From Cellulosimicrobium cellulans (GTDB lineage Bacteria; Actinomycetota; Actinomycetes; Actinomycetales; Cellulomonadaceae), in the NCBI RefSeq assembly GCF_006539945.1, contig NZ_BJNZ01000008.1, positions 93,803 to 157,802 on the forward strand: a DNA stretch of 64,000 nt, written 5' to 3'. Position numbers and translations under genes: made by a program. Below are positions 7,828-16,347 of this stretch, piece by piece. Position 1 is the stretch's first letter; every line of letters begins with the position of its first letter. The notes under the pieces were generated by a model, which had not been told where the DNA came from, did no database searches, and saw only the letters and a program-made list of their open reading frames with translations.

Positions 7828-9228
7828 TCAGCCCTGGTCGAGCAGGGCCTGCGCCTCGGTGTTCGCCTGCTCCAGCAGCGCGTCCACGTCGGCGTTCTCG
7901 TCCGTCAGGACGGCCTGGACGACCGGGTCGAGCAGGGCGTAGATCTCCTGCGTCTTCTGCGACGGCTCACCGACGAGCGGCAGGTCGAACATCGTGTCCG
8001 TGTAGCTCGTCATCTGGTCGAGCGGGACGTTGATGAGGTCCGCGATCCACTCCTGGTTCTGCTCGTACTGCTCCTGGGAGAACATCGGCAGGACGGGGGT
8101 ACCCACGGGCTGGTCGTTCGCGACGAGCGTCTCGGCGTCGGCGACGGCGCGCTTCTCGTCCACGAGCTTGGCGAGGTAGAAGAAGTCGATCCACTTGATC
8201 GCGGCCTCCTTCTTCGCCTCGTCCACGTTCGCCGGCATCGCGGCGAGCGTGCCGCCGGTGAGGACGCCGGCGTCGTCGCCCTCGAGCGGGAGCGCCGCGA
8301 GGCCGTACGTGGTCTGGTCGAGGTCGTTGGTCTGCACGAGCGACGTGAAGACGTCCGAGCCCGACGTGTACATCGCGACCTGGCCGGCGGCGAACGCCTG
8401 GTTCATGGTTCCCCAGTCGAGGAGGAAGTTGCTCCCGAGGGAGTTGTCCTCCCAGCGCATGGCCTGGAGCCACTCGAGCGCTTCCTTGGTCCCGTCGTTG
8501 GTGAGCGTCGAGGTGGCCGTGCCGTCGTCCGCGACCTCCTGCGTGCGGCCGCCGCGCGCGAACGTGTTGACCGTGAGCTGCCAGCCGCCCGTGTTGTTCT
8601 GCGACATCTGCATGTAGCCCGCCACGCCGGGGTTGGCGTCCGCGATCTTCTTCGCCGCCTCGCGGACCTCGTCCCACGTGGTCGGCGGCTGGTCGGGGTC
8701 GAGCCCGGCGGACTCGAACAGCGCACGGTTGTAGTGCAGTCCCACGCCGTACACGTTCTTCGCGGGGATCGCGTAGACGTGGCCGTCGGCCCCCGTCCCG
8801 GCCTCGATGATCGCCGGGTTGAACTTGTCGGCGTACGGCAGGGTGCGGAACTGCTCGTCGAGGTCGGCGAGCTGGCCGTTCTCGACGAGCGTCTTCGCGT
8901 CGGTGAACGGGATCTCGAAGACGTCGGGCAGCGTGCCGCCGGCGAGCTGGGGGGCGAACGTCGTCGCCTTCCACTCGTACTCCTCCGGCACGATGTCGAT
9001 GTCCGGGTTCGCGGCCTCGAACTCCTCGACCTGCGCGTCGAAGGCGTCGATCGCCTCCTGCTCGGAGCCCGGGAGGAGGGAGACCACCTTGAGGGTGACC
9101 TTCCCGTCGCCGTCCGAGCCGCTGGTCTCGTCGTCGCTGCCCGAGCCGCCGCTCGAGCACGCGGCGAGCGTGCTGATCGCGAGCGCCCCCGCGAGGGTGA
9201 AGGCGATCGCCTGACGTGTGGACTTCAT
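7828..9228 (-). CDS. Extracellular sugar-binding lipoprotein (ABC importer)
   Basis: 466 aa. The N-terminus has Lys/Arg, a hydrophobic stretch and the lipobox LAACSS, so it is exported and lipid-anchored to the outer face of the membrane. A Gly/Ser/Asp-rich linker leads into a family-1 solute-binding fold (PDVFEIPF, YGVGLHYNRALFESAGLD, AFAAGQVAMYTSGSDVF). Length and order match maltose/oligosaccharide binding proteins. The start ATG at 9228 has AGGAG seven bases upstream. It delivers substrate to the two permeases encoded downstream, and the preceding glucosidase gene suggests an alpha-glucoside ligand (inference). Confidence 0.93.
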   Translation of the reverse strand: MKSTRQAIAFTLAGALAISTLAACSSGGSGSDDETSGSDGDGKVTLKVVSLLPGSEQEAIDAFDAQVEEFEAANPDIDIVPEEYEWKATTFAPQLAGGTLPDVFEIPFTDAKTLVENGQLADLDEQFRTLPYADKFNPAIIEAGTGADGHVYAIPAKNVYGVGLHYNRALFESAGLDPDQPPTTWDEVREAAKKIADANPGVAGYMQMSQNNTGGWQLTVNTFARGGRTQEVADDGTATSTLTNDGTKEALEWLQAMRWEDNSLGSNFLLDWGTMNQAFAAGQVAMYTSGSDVFTSLVQTNDLDQTTYGLAALPLEGDDAGVLTGGTLAAMPANVDEAKKEAAIKWIDFFYLAKLVDEKRAVADAETLVANDQPVGTPVLPMFSQEQYEQNQEWIADLINVPLDQMTSYTDTMFDLPLVGEPSQKTQEIYALLDPVVQAVLTDENADVDALLEQANTEAQALLDQG

Positions 9229-9249
9229 CGTCACTCCTGTGTTCCGGTG

Positions 9250-9282
9250 GTGCTGGGTGTGTGCTGGGTGGGTGCTGGGTGT
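9250..9282. repeat. Three 11-bp tandem repeats in the binding-protein leader
   Basis: GTGCTGGGTG followed by one variable base occurs three times in a row, 22-54 bases upstream of the binding-protein start codon. It may be a regulatory site or a slippage-prone leader; nothing decides between these. Confidence 0.55.
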
Positions 9283-9346
9283 CCGGGCCGACCGGCTCGC
9301 GGCCCGGGGACTGGTGGCGGTCAGGCCTGACGGCTCGCGCGCGCCG

Positions 9347-11107
9347 TCACGCGCGCAGCCAGACCGCGGTGTCGGGGGCGAGGTGCGTCGGTGGCTCCGA
9401 CGCGTCCGCCCCGCGCGGGGTGCCGCTGTGGAGGAGGACCTCGGCGTCCGCGGGCAGCGGCACGTCGTCGGCCCCGAGGTTGACGACGCACGCGACCGCG
9501 CGGTCGTCGTCGCCGCGGGTGTCCCCGCGGACGAAGGCGAGCACGTCGTCGCCGAGCGCGACCCCGCCGAGGGAGTCGAGCCAGCGGAACGCCTCGCCGT
9601 GCAGCGCGGGCTCCGCGCGCCGTGTCGCGAGGACGCGGCGGTAGAGCGCGAGCATCGACGTCTCGTCGTCGGCCTGCGCCTCGACGGACACCTCGCCCCA
9701 GCCCGCGGGCTGAGGCAGCCAGGGCCGCGCGCCGCCGTCGGGCCCGAACCCGTGGCTCGACCCGTCACGGGTCCACGGGATCGGGACGCGGCAGCCGTCG
9801 CGACCGGGGTCGACGCCGTCGGAGCGGAAGTGCATGGGGTCCTGGATCGCGTCGAGCGGCAGGTCCTCGACCTCGGGCAGGCCGAGCTCGTCACCCTGGT
9901 AGAGGTACAACGACCCCGGCAGCGCTGCCGAGAGCAGCGCCGCGGCACGGACCCGACGGCGCCCGGTCTCCAGGTCCGTCGGCGTACCGAAGCGCTTGGT
10001 CGCGAACGCGAACGAGCTGTCCTCGCGGCCGTAGCGCGTCACGGGGCGCGTCACGTCGTGGTTCGAGAGCACCCACGTCGCGGGCGCAGCGACCGGGGCG
10101 TGCGCGTCGAGCGTCGTCTGGACCGACTCGCGCAGCGCCTTCGCGTCCCACGGGCGCGCCATGAAGTCGAAGTTGAACGCCGTGTGCATCTCGTCCGGGC
10201 GCAGGTACTGGGCGAACCGGGCACGGTCCGCGAGCCACACCTCGCCCACGAGCACGCGCGGCTCCTCGTAGGAGTCGGCGACGGCACGCCAGCCCCGGTA
10301 GATGTCGTGCAGCTCGTCGCGGTCGACGTGCGGGTGCTCCCCCGGGCCGGGGTGGGCCGGGACCTCGGGCAGCGCCGGGTCCTTGACGAGCTGGGCCGCC
10401 GAGTCGATGCGGATGCCCGCGGCGCCGCGGTCGAACCAGAACCGCAGGATGTCCTCGTGCTCCCGACGCACGTCGGGGTGGTTCCAGTTGAGGTCCGGCT
10501 GCTCGGGCGCGAACACGTGCAGGTACCACTCGCCGGGCGTGCCGTCGGCGTTCGTCGTGCGCGTCCACGTGCTGCCCTGGAACTCCGACACCCAGCGCGT
10601 CGGGATCTGGGACCCGTCCTCGCCCTTGCCCGGGTGGAACCAGAAGCGCTCGCGCTCGGGCGATCCGGGGCCGGCCGCGAGGGCCGCCTTGAACCACTCG
10701 TGCTCGGACGAGACGTGGTTGGGGACGACGTCGATGATCGTGCGGATGCCGAGCTCGCGGGCCTCCGCGATGAGCCTCTCCGCCTCGGCCAGCGTGCCGA
10801 ACTGCGGGTCGATCGCGCGGTAGTCCGCGACGTCGTAGCCGCCGTCGGCCAACGGGGACACGTACCAGGGGGTGAACCAGATCGCGTCGACCCCGAGGTC
10901 GCGCAGGTAGGTGAGGCGCTGCCGCACGCCCGCGAGGTCGCCCGTGCCGTCGCCGTTCCCGTCCGCGAAGCTGCGCACGTAGACCTGGTAGATCACGGCG
11001 CTGCGCCACCAGTCGGGCGACGCCGCCGCCGGCTCCCGCACCGCCTGCGCGAGGGTCGCGTCGGGGGTGGGTTCGCCGTCGGCGACTCGGGGGTGATCGT
11101 TGCTCAC
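9347..11107 (-). CDS. GH13 alpha-glucosidase / oligo-1,6-glucosidase family
   Basis: 586 aa from GTG at 11107, supported by AGAGGA upstream. An alpha-amylase (beta/alpha)8 barrel starts at SAVIYQVYVRSFADGNGDG. Catalytic residues by motif: nucleophile Asp near 235 (GIRIDSA), acid/base Glu near 289 (VLVGEVWL), transition-state Asp near 351 (LSNHDVTR). GDELGLPEV and a C-terminal beta domain complete the family pattern. There is no signal peptide, so it acts in the cytosol on imported alpha-glucosides. It is encoded upstream of the binding protein and permeases and downstream of a LacI-type regulator, all on one strand. Confidence 0.93.
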   Translation of the reverse strand: MSNDHPRVADGEPTPDATLAQAVREPAAASPDWWRSAVIYQVYVRSFADGNGDGTGDLAGVRQRLTYLRDLGVDAIWFTPWYVSPLADGGYDVADYRAIDPQFGTLAEAERLIAEARELGIRTIIDVVPNHVSSEHEWFKAALAAGPGSPERERFWFHPGKGEDGSQIPTRWVSEFQGSTWTRTTNADGTPGEWYLHVFAPEQPDLNWNHPDVRREHEDILRFWFDRGAAGIRIDSAAQLVKDPALPEVPAHPGPGEHPHVDRDELHDIYRGWRAVADSYEEPRVLVGEVWLADRARFAQYLRPDEMHTAFNFDFMARPWDAKALRESVQTTLDAHAPVAAPATWVLSNHDVTRPVTRYGREDSSFAFATKRFGTPTDLETGRRRVRAAALLSAALPGSLYLYQGDELGLPEVEDLPLDAIQDPMHFRSDGVDPGRDGCRVPIPWTRDGSSHGFGPDGGARPWLPQPAGWGEVSVEAQADDETSMLALYRRVLATRRAEPALHGEAFRWLDSLGGVALGDDVLAFVRGDTRGDDDRAVACVVNLGADDVPLPADAEVLLHSGTPRGADASEPPTHLAPDTAVWLRA

Positions 11108-11247
11108 CGCGTCCTCTTCCGTGAGTTCGTGGGCTGCACGTGCCTGGGCCGTGCCTCGCCTGCTGCTGCGCACTGCGTTCGATCCGACCGGGTGGGGGTC
11201 CCGGGACGGCCGTCGTGCACCGGGTGCCGACCGCGCCGTCGTGGACG

Positions 11248-11276
11248 ACTGTAACTAGACGACAGGATGCGCGCAA
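11248..11276 (-). promoter_or_regulatory. Candidate promoter of the glucosidase-importer operon
   Basis: On the minus strand TTGCGC (11276-11271), 17-bp spacer, TACAGT (11253-11248). This is the best sigma-70-type match in the 423-bp gap between the LacI gene and the glucosidase. An AT-richer patch (11285-11315) lies just upstream and could hold the operator. Confidence 0.45.
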
Positions 11277-11388
11277 GAACCTGACAGTGCTGTTATCGGA
11301 ACGCTATCTCTTGACGTCGAGAGACCTACGACTACTTGCGGAAGCCTCTCCGAGACGGATTGCCCGGGCCGACGCGCGTCCCGACGGC

Positions 11389-11448
11389 GTCGAACCCGGG
11401 CTGTCTCCCCACGCCGGGGCGCAGGTCGGGAGACATCCCGGGTTCGGC
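11389..11448 (-). terminator. Inverted repeat downstream of the LacI-type gene
   Basis: Arms 11389-11412 and 11425-11448 pair over 24 positions with about three mismatches, around the core GAACCCGGG/CCCGGGTTC. It follows the regulator's stop at 11531 and has no T-run. Confidence 0.6.
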
Positions 11449-11530
11449 GATGCGCGGGGAGGACGACGAGGGCCCCGGTCCGGCGCGCGCGAGCGGCCGG
11501 GCCAGGGCCCTGGGGGAGTTGGGGCGCAGA

Positions 11531-12562
11531 CTAGGAGGCGGTGGCCTCGCGGGCGGCGGTGTGCGCCGCGGCGGTCGAGCCGCGCACGACGAGCTCGGGC
11601 TCGAACAGGAGCTCGTCGCGCGAGACGTCGGCGCCCGCGATCATGCTCGCGAGCAGGTCCACGGCGGCCCGGCCCATGGGCTCGATGGGCTGGCGGACCG
11701 TGGTCAGCGCCGGGTCCGTGGAGTTCATGAGGTTCGAGTCGTCGTAGCCGACGACGGAGACGTCCGTCGGGACGTCGAGCCCCGCGCGCCGCACCGCGCG
11801 CACGGCGCCGAGGGCGAGCGGGTCGCTCGCGCACACGATGGCCGTCGCTCCCGCCTCGAGCAGCCGGTTCGCCGCGGCCTGCCCGCTCTCGAGCGAGTAC
11901 TGGCTGTGCACGACGAGCGACGGGTCGAGCACGTGCCCCTGCCGCTCGGCGAACGCCTGCGCCGCGGCGAGCTTGCGCTCGGACGGCACGTGGTCCGCCG
12001 GGCCGAGCAGCAGGCCGACCTTCTCGTGGCCGAGCGAGAGCACGTGGCCGAGCGCCTGGTTCATCGCGACGAGGTCGTCGCACGAGACACGCGGGAAGTC
12101 GAGGTCCTCGATCGAGGCGTTCATGAGCACCACGGGCAGCCCGAGCTTCTCGAGCCGGCGGAAGTGCGCGTGGTCGGCCAGGCGCTCGGCGTAGAAGCCG
12201 CCCGCGAAGATCACGCCGGACACGTGCTGGCCCAGCAGGAGGTCGATGTACTCGGCCTCCGTGACACCGCCCGCGGTCCGCGTGCACAGCACCGGCGTGA
12301 ACCCCTGCTGAGCGAGCGCGCCGCCGATGACCTCGGCGAACGCCGGGAAGATCGGGTTGACGAGCTCGGGGAGCACGAGCCCGACGAGGCGACCGCGCTC
12401 GCCGCGCAGCTTGGTCGGTCGCTCGTACCCGAGCACGTCGAGCGCGGTGAGCACCGCGTCGCGCGTCGCCTGCGACACCCCGGGCTTCCCGTTGAGCACG
12501 CGGCTCACCGTGGCCTCGCTGACACCGACCTTGGTGGCGACCTCCGCCAGACGTCTCGACAT
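11531..12562 (-). CDS. LacI-family transcriptional regulator
   Basis: 343 aa. The N-terminal helix-turn-helix and hinge (residues about 4-50) read LAEVATKVGVSEATVSRVLNGKPGVS, the classical LacI DNA-binding head. A periplasmic-binding-protein-like sugar sensor follows (LVGLVLPELVNPIFPAFAEVI through VVGYDDSNLMNSTDPALTTVRQP). It most likely represses the glucosidase/importer genes downstream on the same strand and may also act on the divergent GH20 operon, because a LacI-type palindrome lies between them. ATG at 12562 has a -10 box seven bases upstream, so the mRNA may be leaderless. Confidence 0.93.
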   Translation of the reverse strand: MSRRLAEVATKVGVSEATVSRVLNGKPGVSQATRDAVLTALDVLGYERPTKLRGERGRLVGLVLPELVNPIFPAFAEVIGGALAQQGFTPVLCTRTAGGVTEAEYIDLLLGQHVSGVIFAGGFYAERLADHAHFRRLEKLGLPVVLMNASIEDLDFPRVSCDDLVAMNQALGHVLSLGHEKVGLLLGPADHVPSERKLAAAQAFAERQGHVLDPSLVVHSQYSLESGQAAANRLLEAGATAIVCASDPLALGAVRAVRRAGLDVPTDVSVVGYDDSNLMNSTDPALTTVRQPIEPMGRAAVDLLASMIAGADVSRDELLFEPELVVRGSTAAAHTAAREATAS

Positions 12563-12569
12563 GCCGTCG

Positions 12570-12598
12570 ACTATACGCCGCGCTGCAAGCCGCTTGCG
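12570..12598. promoter_or_regulatory. LacI-type operator and -10 box of the regulator gene
   Basis: Minus-strand TATAGT (12575-12570) sits seven bases before the regulator's ATG. Next to it GCAAGC-C-GCTTGC (12585-12597) is a one-base-spaced palindrome closely resembling the LacI/GalR-family consensus with a central CG. It overlaps the -35 region, which suggests autorepression. Confidence 0.65.
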
Positions 12599-12672
12599 TG
12601 ATTCCGGACGCGCCGAACGCACGCTTGCGTCATGAGGCTTCGCGCCGACCCGCGCCGCACGCGCACCTCTGC

Positions 12673-12727
12673 CGAACACGACATGAAGGTCGTCTTGGCG
12701 CTCATACCGACCGCCATGTCGTTCTCG
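12673..12727. repeat. Dispersed palindromic element, decayed copy
   Basis: Arms 12673-12692 and 12708-12727 pair at about 16 of 20 positions. They contain the family words CGAACACGACATG and CATGTCGTTCTCG, but the central TCATCCGTCGGATGA part of the other copies has diverged. Unlike them it lies between divergent genes. Confidence 0.6.
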
Positions 12728-12732
12728 ACGCG

Positions 12733-12787
12733 GGGTGGGGGCGGGGGGTGGGGGGGTGGGGGTGGCTGGCTCGGTGGGGGTGGGGAG
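12733..12787 (+). other. G-tract, potential G-quadruplex, upstream of the GH20 operon
   Basis: At least five runs of four to seven G separated by single T or C, then further G runs, directly ahead of the operon's -10 box. It can form a quadruplex on the plus strand and is prone to length change. No -35 box is visible, as the G-tract occupies that place. Confidence 0.6.
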
Positions 12788-12804
12788 TCTGCAGCGGGAG
12801 AGGC

Positions 12805-12810
12805 TAGGCT
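12805..12810 (+). promoter_or_regulatory. -10 box of the GH20 operon (leaderless)
   Basis: TAGGCT ends six bases before the GTG at 12817, the spacing expected when transcription starts at the start codon itself. No ribosome site is present. Confidence 0.55.
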
Positions 12811-12816
12811 CGTTCG

Positions 12817-14634
12817 GTGTCCTTCCAAAAGGTGCCCGCGCCCCACCCCGCGTCCACGACGGACCCGTTCGGGATCGTTCCTGCTCCCGCGGCGCTGACG
12901 CCCGGCGACGGCACGACCGCCGTCGTCGACGGGACGCGGGTCGCGGCCGACCCGGCGCTGCGTGCCGCCGCGCGCTGGTGGCGCCGCGTGACCGAGGACG
13001 CCTTCGGCCTCGACCTCGTGCCGGCTGACCCGTCGTCCGGTGGGTCGGCCGATCCGACGACCTCGGTGCTCGCCGGTGCCTCGGACCCCCGCACCACGGT
13101 GACGTTCGCGCTCGACGGCGGCCTCCCGGCGTCGGGCTACCGCCTCACGGTCGACGCCGCCGGCGTCCGCGTGGACGCCGGTGACCTCGACGGCGCGCAC
13201 GCCGCCGCGCAGACGCTCCGCCAGCTCGCCGGCCCGGCCGCGTTCCGGCGCGCCCCCGCCGCCACCTCCGCCACGCCGACTGTGGTCCTGCCGCACGTCA
13301 CGATCACGGACCACCCCCGGTTCGCGTGGCGCGGCGTGCTGCTCGACGTCGCGCGCCACTTCCTGCCCACGGCGGACGTGCTGCGGTTCGTCGACCTCGC
13401 CGCGGCGCACCGGCTCAACGTGCTCCAGCTCCACCTCACGGACGACCAGGGGTGGCGCATGGAGATCGCGCGCTACCCGCGTCTGACCGAGGTCGGGGCA
13501 TGGCGGCGCGAGTCGGGCGTCGGCACGTGGCGCGCCGGGGTCCTCGACGGCCGCCCGCACGGCGGCTTCTACACGCAGGACGACCTGCGCGAGATCGTCG
13601 CGTACGCGCGCGAACGCGGGGTGACGGTCGTGCCGGAGATCGACGCGCCGGGGCACGTCGAGGCCGCCGTGGCGGCGTACCCCGAGCTCGGCACGCGCAA
13701 GCAGCCGCACGAGGTCCGCACCACCTGGGGGGTGAGCACGGAGGTGCTCGACCCGTCCGAGGAGTCGCTGACGTTCTTCCGGCACGTGCTCGACGAGGTC
13801 CTCGACGTGTTCGACGCGCCGTTCGTGGCGATCGGCGGCGACGAGGTGCCGACGACGCTGTGGCGCGAGAACCCGGCGATCGTGGCGCGCGCGGAGGCGC
13901 TCGGGCTCGACGACGTCGGCGGGCTGCACGGGTGGTTCCTCGCCCGGCTCGCGGAGCACGTCGCGTCGCGCGGTCGTCGCGCGGTCGTGTGGGACGAGGC
14001 GTTCGGCCCCGCGCTCCCCCGCGACGTCGTCGTGACGTCGTGGCGCGGCTGGGCCGTCGGGGCGGACGCGCTCGCCGCCGGGCACGACGTCGTCATGGCA
14101 CCGGAGCAGGTCGTCTACCTCGACCACCGCGGCGGCGACGCCCCGGACGAGCCGGTCCCCGTCGGGTTCCTCAGCACGCTCGACGACGTGTACGCGTTCG
14201 AGCCGCTGCCGGCGGGGCTCGCGGGCTCGCGAGCGGACTCGGAGCCGAGCAGGGACGGCGACCGGCCGGGCGTCCTGCTCGGCGGTCAGGCCGAGCTGTG
14301 GTCCGAGCACCTCGACTCGGCGCGCCGCGTCGACTACGCCGCGTTCCCCCGCCTCGCGGCGTTCGCGGAGGTCATGTGGTCGCCCGAGACCGACCGCTCC
14401 CCCGGCTCTCCCGCGTCGCGGGCGTTCCACGAGCGCCTGGTGACGCACCACCTGCCGCGCCTCGACGCGTACGGGGTCGAGTACCGGCCGCTCGACGGCC
14501 CGCACCCGTGGCAGACCCGGCCGGGCGTCGCGGGCTGGCCGCGCGACCGCGCGGCCGAGCTCGCCGCGGGCGGCCTGCGCGGCGTCGGCGGCTGGGTCGA
14601 AGGGCGCGACGAGGACGAGGGCGGCCCCGCATGA
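12817..14634 (+). CDS. Beta-N-acetylhexosaminidase, GH20
   Basis: 605 aa. It hydrolyses terminal GlcNAc/GalNAc from glycans by substrate-assisted catalysis. An N-terminal GH20b domain (to about residue 160) is followed by the TIM barrel: HPRFAWRGVLLDVARHF, LHLTDDQGWRMEI, VPEIDAPGH, and the catalytic Asp-Glu pair in AIGGDEVP (about 342-343). WDEAFG and GGQAELWSE lie further on. There is no signal peptide, so imported chito-oligosaccharides or muropeptides are the likely substrates. It is the first gene of a four-gene run; its stop overlaps the amidohydrolase start by four bases (ATGA). Confidence 0.93.
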   Translation: MSFQKVPAPHPASTTDPFGIVPAPAALTPGDGTTAVVDGTRVAADPALRAAARWWRRVTEDAFGLDLVPADPSSGGSADPTTSVLAGASDPRTTVTFALDGGLPASGYRLTVDAAGVRVDAGDLDGAHAAAQTLRQLAGPAAFRRAPAATSATPTVVLPHVTITDHPRFAWRGVLLDVARHFLPTADVLRFVDLAAAHRLNVLQLHLTDDQGWRMEIARYPRLTEVGAWRRESGVGTWRAGVLDGRPHGGFYTQDDLREIVAYARERGVTVVPEIDAPGHVEAAVAAYPELGTRKQPHEVRTTWGVSTEVLDPSEESLTFFRHVLDEVLDVFDAPFVAIGGDEVPTTLWRENPAIVARAEALGLDDVGGLHGWFLARLAEHVASRGRRAVVWDEAFGPALPRDVVVTSWRGWAVGADALAAGHDVVMAPEQVVYLDHRGGDAPDEPVPVGFLSTLDDVYAFEPLPAGLAGSRADSEPSRDGDRPGVLLGGQAELWSEHLDSARRVDYAAFPRLAAFAEVMWSPETDRSPGSPASRAFHERLVTHHLPRLDAYGVEYRPLDGPHPWQTRPGVAGWPRDRAAELAAGGLRGVGGWVEGRDEDEGGPA

Positions 14635-16301
14635 GCGCGCTCGTGGTCCGCGGCGCCCGGCTCGTCGAGCCCGACGGCGGTGCCTCCTCCCCCGTGGACG
14701 TGACGGTCCGCGGGGGCCGGGTCGAGCGCGTCGCCACCGCGGCAGGGGCCGGAGCGCTGCCCGACGACGCGGCGTTCGTCGAGGCCGACGGGCGTCTGCT
14801 GGTGCCGGGGTTCGTGGACGCGCACGTGCACGGCGAGGCCGCCGTCCTGGACGAGGACGTGCAGCTCGCGATGCTGCGCCAGGGCGTGACGAGCGTCGTC
14901 GTCGGGCAGGACGGGGTGTCCTACGCGCCCTCACCCGCCCCGGGCGAGACGCGGACCGGAAGCGACGGGACGGCGTCGGGCCTGCACGACGCCGCGGCCT
15001 GGGCGAGCGGGTACTTCGCCGCGATCAACGGCGAGCACCCCACGTTCCGTGGCGGGTCCGTCGCCGACCTGCTCGCGACCTACGACCGCACGACCCGGGT
15101 CAACGTCGGCTACCTCGCCCCGCACGGCACGATCCGCTACGCGGTCCTGGGCGCCGCCGCCCGCGCCGCGACGCCCGCCGAGACGGACCGCATGCGCGCG
15201 CTGCTCTCCGCCGCGCTCGACGACGGCGCCCTGGGGATGTCGACCGGCCTGGAGTACGTCCCGGCCACCTCCGCCGACGAGGCCGAGCTCGTCGCCCTCA
15301 CGAGCGTCCTCGCGGCGCGCGGGCTCCCCCACGTGTCGCACATGCGCGGCTACGAGGACAAGGCCGGCCCGGCGTTCGCCGAGCTCGTGCGCGTCGCGCG
15401 CGCGTCGGGGGTCGCGACGCACGTCTCGCACTACCACGGCCCGGCCGCGGAGCTGCTGGGCTACGTCGACGACGCCCACGCCCAGGGCCTGGACGTCACG
15501 TTCGACTCCTACCCCTACCTGCGCGGCTGCTCGATCCTGTCGATGGTGTCCCTGCCGACCTGGTTGCCCATCGCCGACGTCGACGCGACGGTGGCCGCCC
15601 TGACCGACCCGGCCGTCCTCGACTGCCTGCACCTCGAGCACTTCCCCGCCCTGACCGACCTGTGGCCCCGCGTCACCCTGGCCGCCGTCCCCACCGGCAC
15701 CGCCGCCGGCGCACCCCACGGCGGAACCGCCGACGACCTGACCTGGGCCGAGGGCAGGACCCTGCCCGACGTCGCCGCCCGCCTGGGCATGACCCCCGCC
15801 CAGGCCGCGGTGCACCTGCTCGTCGCGACGCGCCTGCGCGCCTCGTGCGTCTTCGCCCAGCCGCCGACCAACTCGCCCGAGTCCGTGCGCGCCCTGCTGC
15901 GCCACCGCGCGCACGTGGGCGGCTCCGACGCGATCTATGCACCCGTCGGAGGTGGTGGCCGGCCCCACCCGCGCGGGTGGGGCGCCTTCGCGCGCTTCCT
16001 CGCCGAGCACGTGCGTACGCTCGGGGACTGGACGTGGCACGACGCGGTCACGCACCTGTCGACGCGGCCCGCCGAGCGGTTCGCGCTCGCCGGGCGCGGC
16101 GTCGTCGCGCCGGGGGCGGTCGCGGACCTCGCGCTCGTCGACCCCGACCGGGTCCGCGACGAGGCGACGTACGAGGACCCGCGCCGCCCGGCGTCGGGCG
16201 TGGACGACGTGCTCGTCGCGGGCGTGCCCGTCCTGCGCGACGGCTCGCTCACCGACGCTCTCCCGGGCCGGCCCCTGCGCCCGGGCGTGCCGACAGCGTG
16301 A
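14631..16301 (+). CDS. D-aminoacylase-type amidohydrolase
   Basis: 556 aa metal-dependent hydrolase of the N-acyl-D-amino-acid deacylase group. It has the composite beta domain at the N-terminus, the HxH metal motif in GFVDAHVHGE (His near 65 and 67), further His motifs (PHVSHMRGY, THVSHYHG), GGSDAIYAP near the end, and the closing PGAVADLALVD strand. It should free D-amino acids from N-acyl forms in the cytosol. Translation is coupled to GH20 upstream and the PLP enzyme follows 46 bp later, so the product D-amino acid probably feeds that enzyme. Exact acyl and amino-acid specificity cannot be read from sequence. Confidence 0.85.
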   Translation: MSALVVRGARLVEPDGGASSPVDVTVRGGRVERVATAAGAGALPDDAAFVEADGRLLVPGFVDAHVHGEAAVLDEDVQLAMLRQGVTSVVVGQDGVSYAPSPAPGETRTGSDGTASGLHDAAAWASGYFAAINGEHPTFRGGSVADLLATYDRTTRVNVGYLAPHGTIRYAVLGAAARAATPAETDRMRALLSAALDDGALGMSTGLEYVPATSADEAELVALTSVLAARGLPHVSHMRGYEDKAGPAFAELVRVARASGVATHVSHYHGPAAELLGYVDDAHAQGLDVTFDSYPYLRGCSILSMVSLPTWLPIADVDATVAALTDPAVLDCLHLEHFPALTDLWPRVTLAAVPTGTAAGAPHGGTADDLTWAEGRTLPDVAARLGMTPAQAAVHLLVATRLRASCVFAQPPTNSPESVRALLRHRAHVGGSDAIYAPVGGGGRPHPRGWGAFARFLAEHVRTLGDWTWHDAVTHLSTRPAERFALAGRGVVAPGAVADLALVDPDRVRDEATYEDPRRPASGVDDVLVAGVPVLRDGSLTDALPGRPLRPGVPTA

Positions 16302-16347
16302 GCGGCGAACCGTCCAGCATGAGAGACCCGCTCCCGAGGAGGACCCC

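Noticed and set aside
13326..14634. Plus-strand frame fused ahead of the amidohydrolase
   Set aside because: The same frame as the amidohydrolase is open upstream over GH20, but the translation is Arg-rich nonsense and a coupled ATG exists at 14631.
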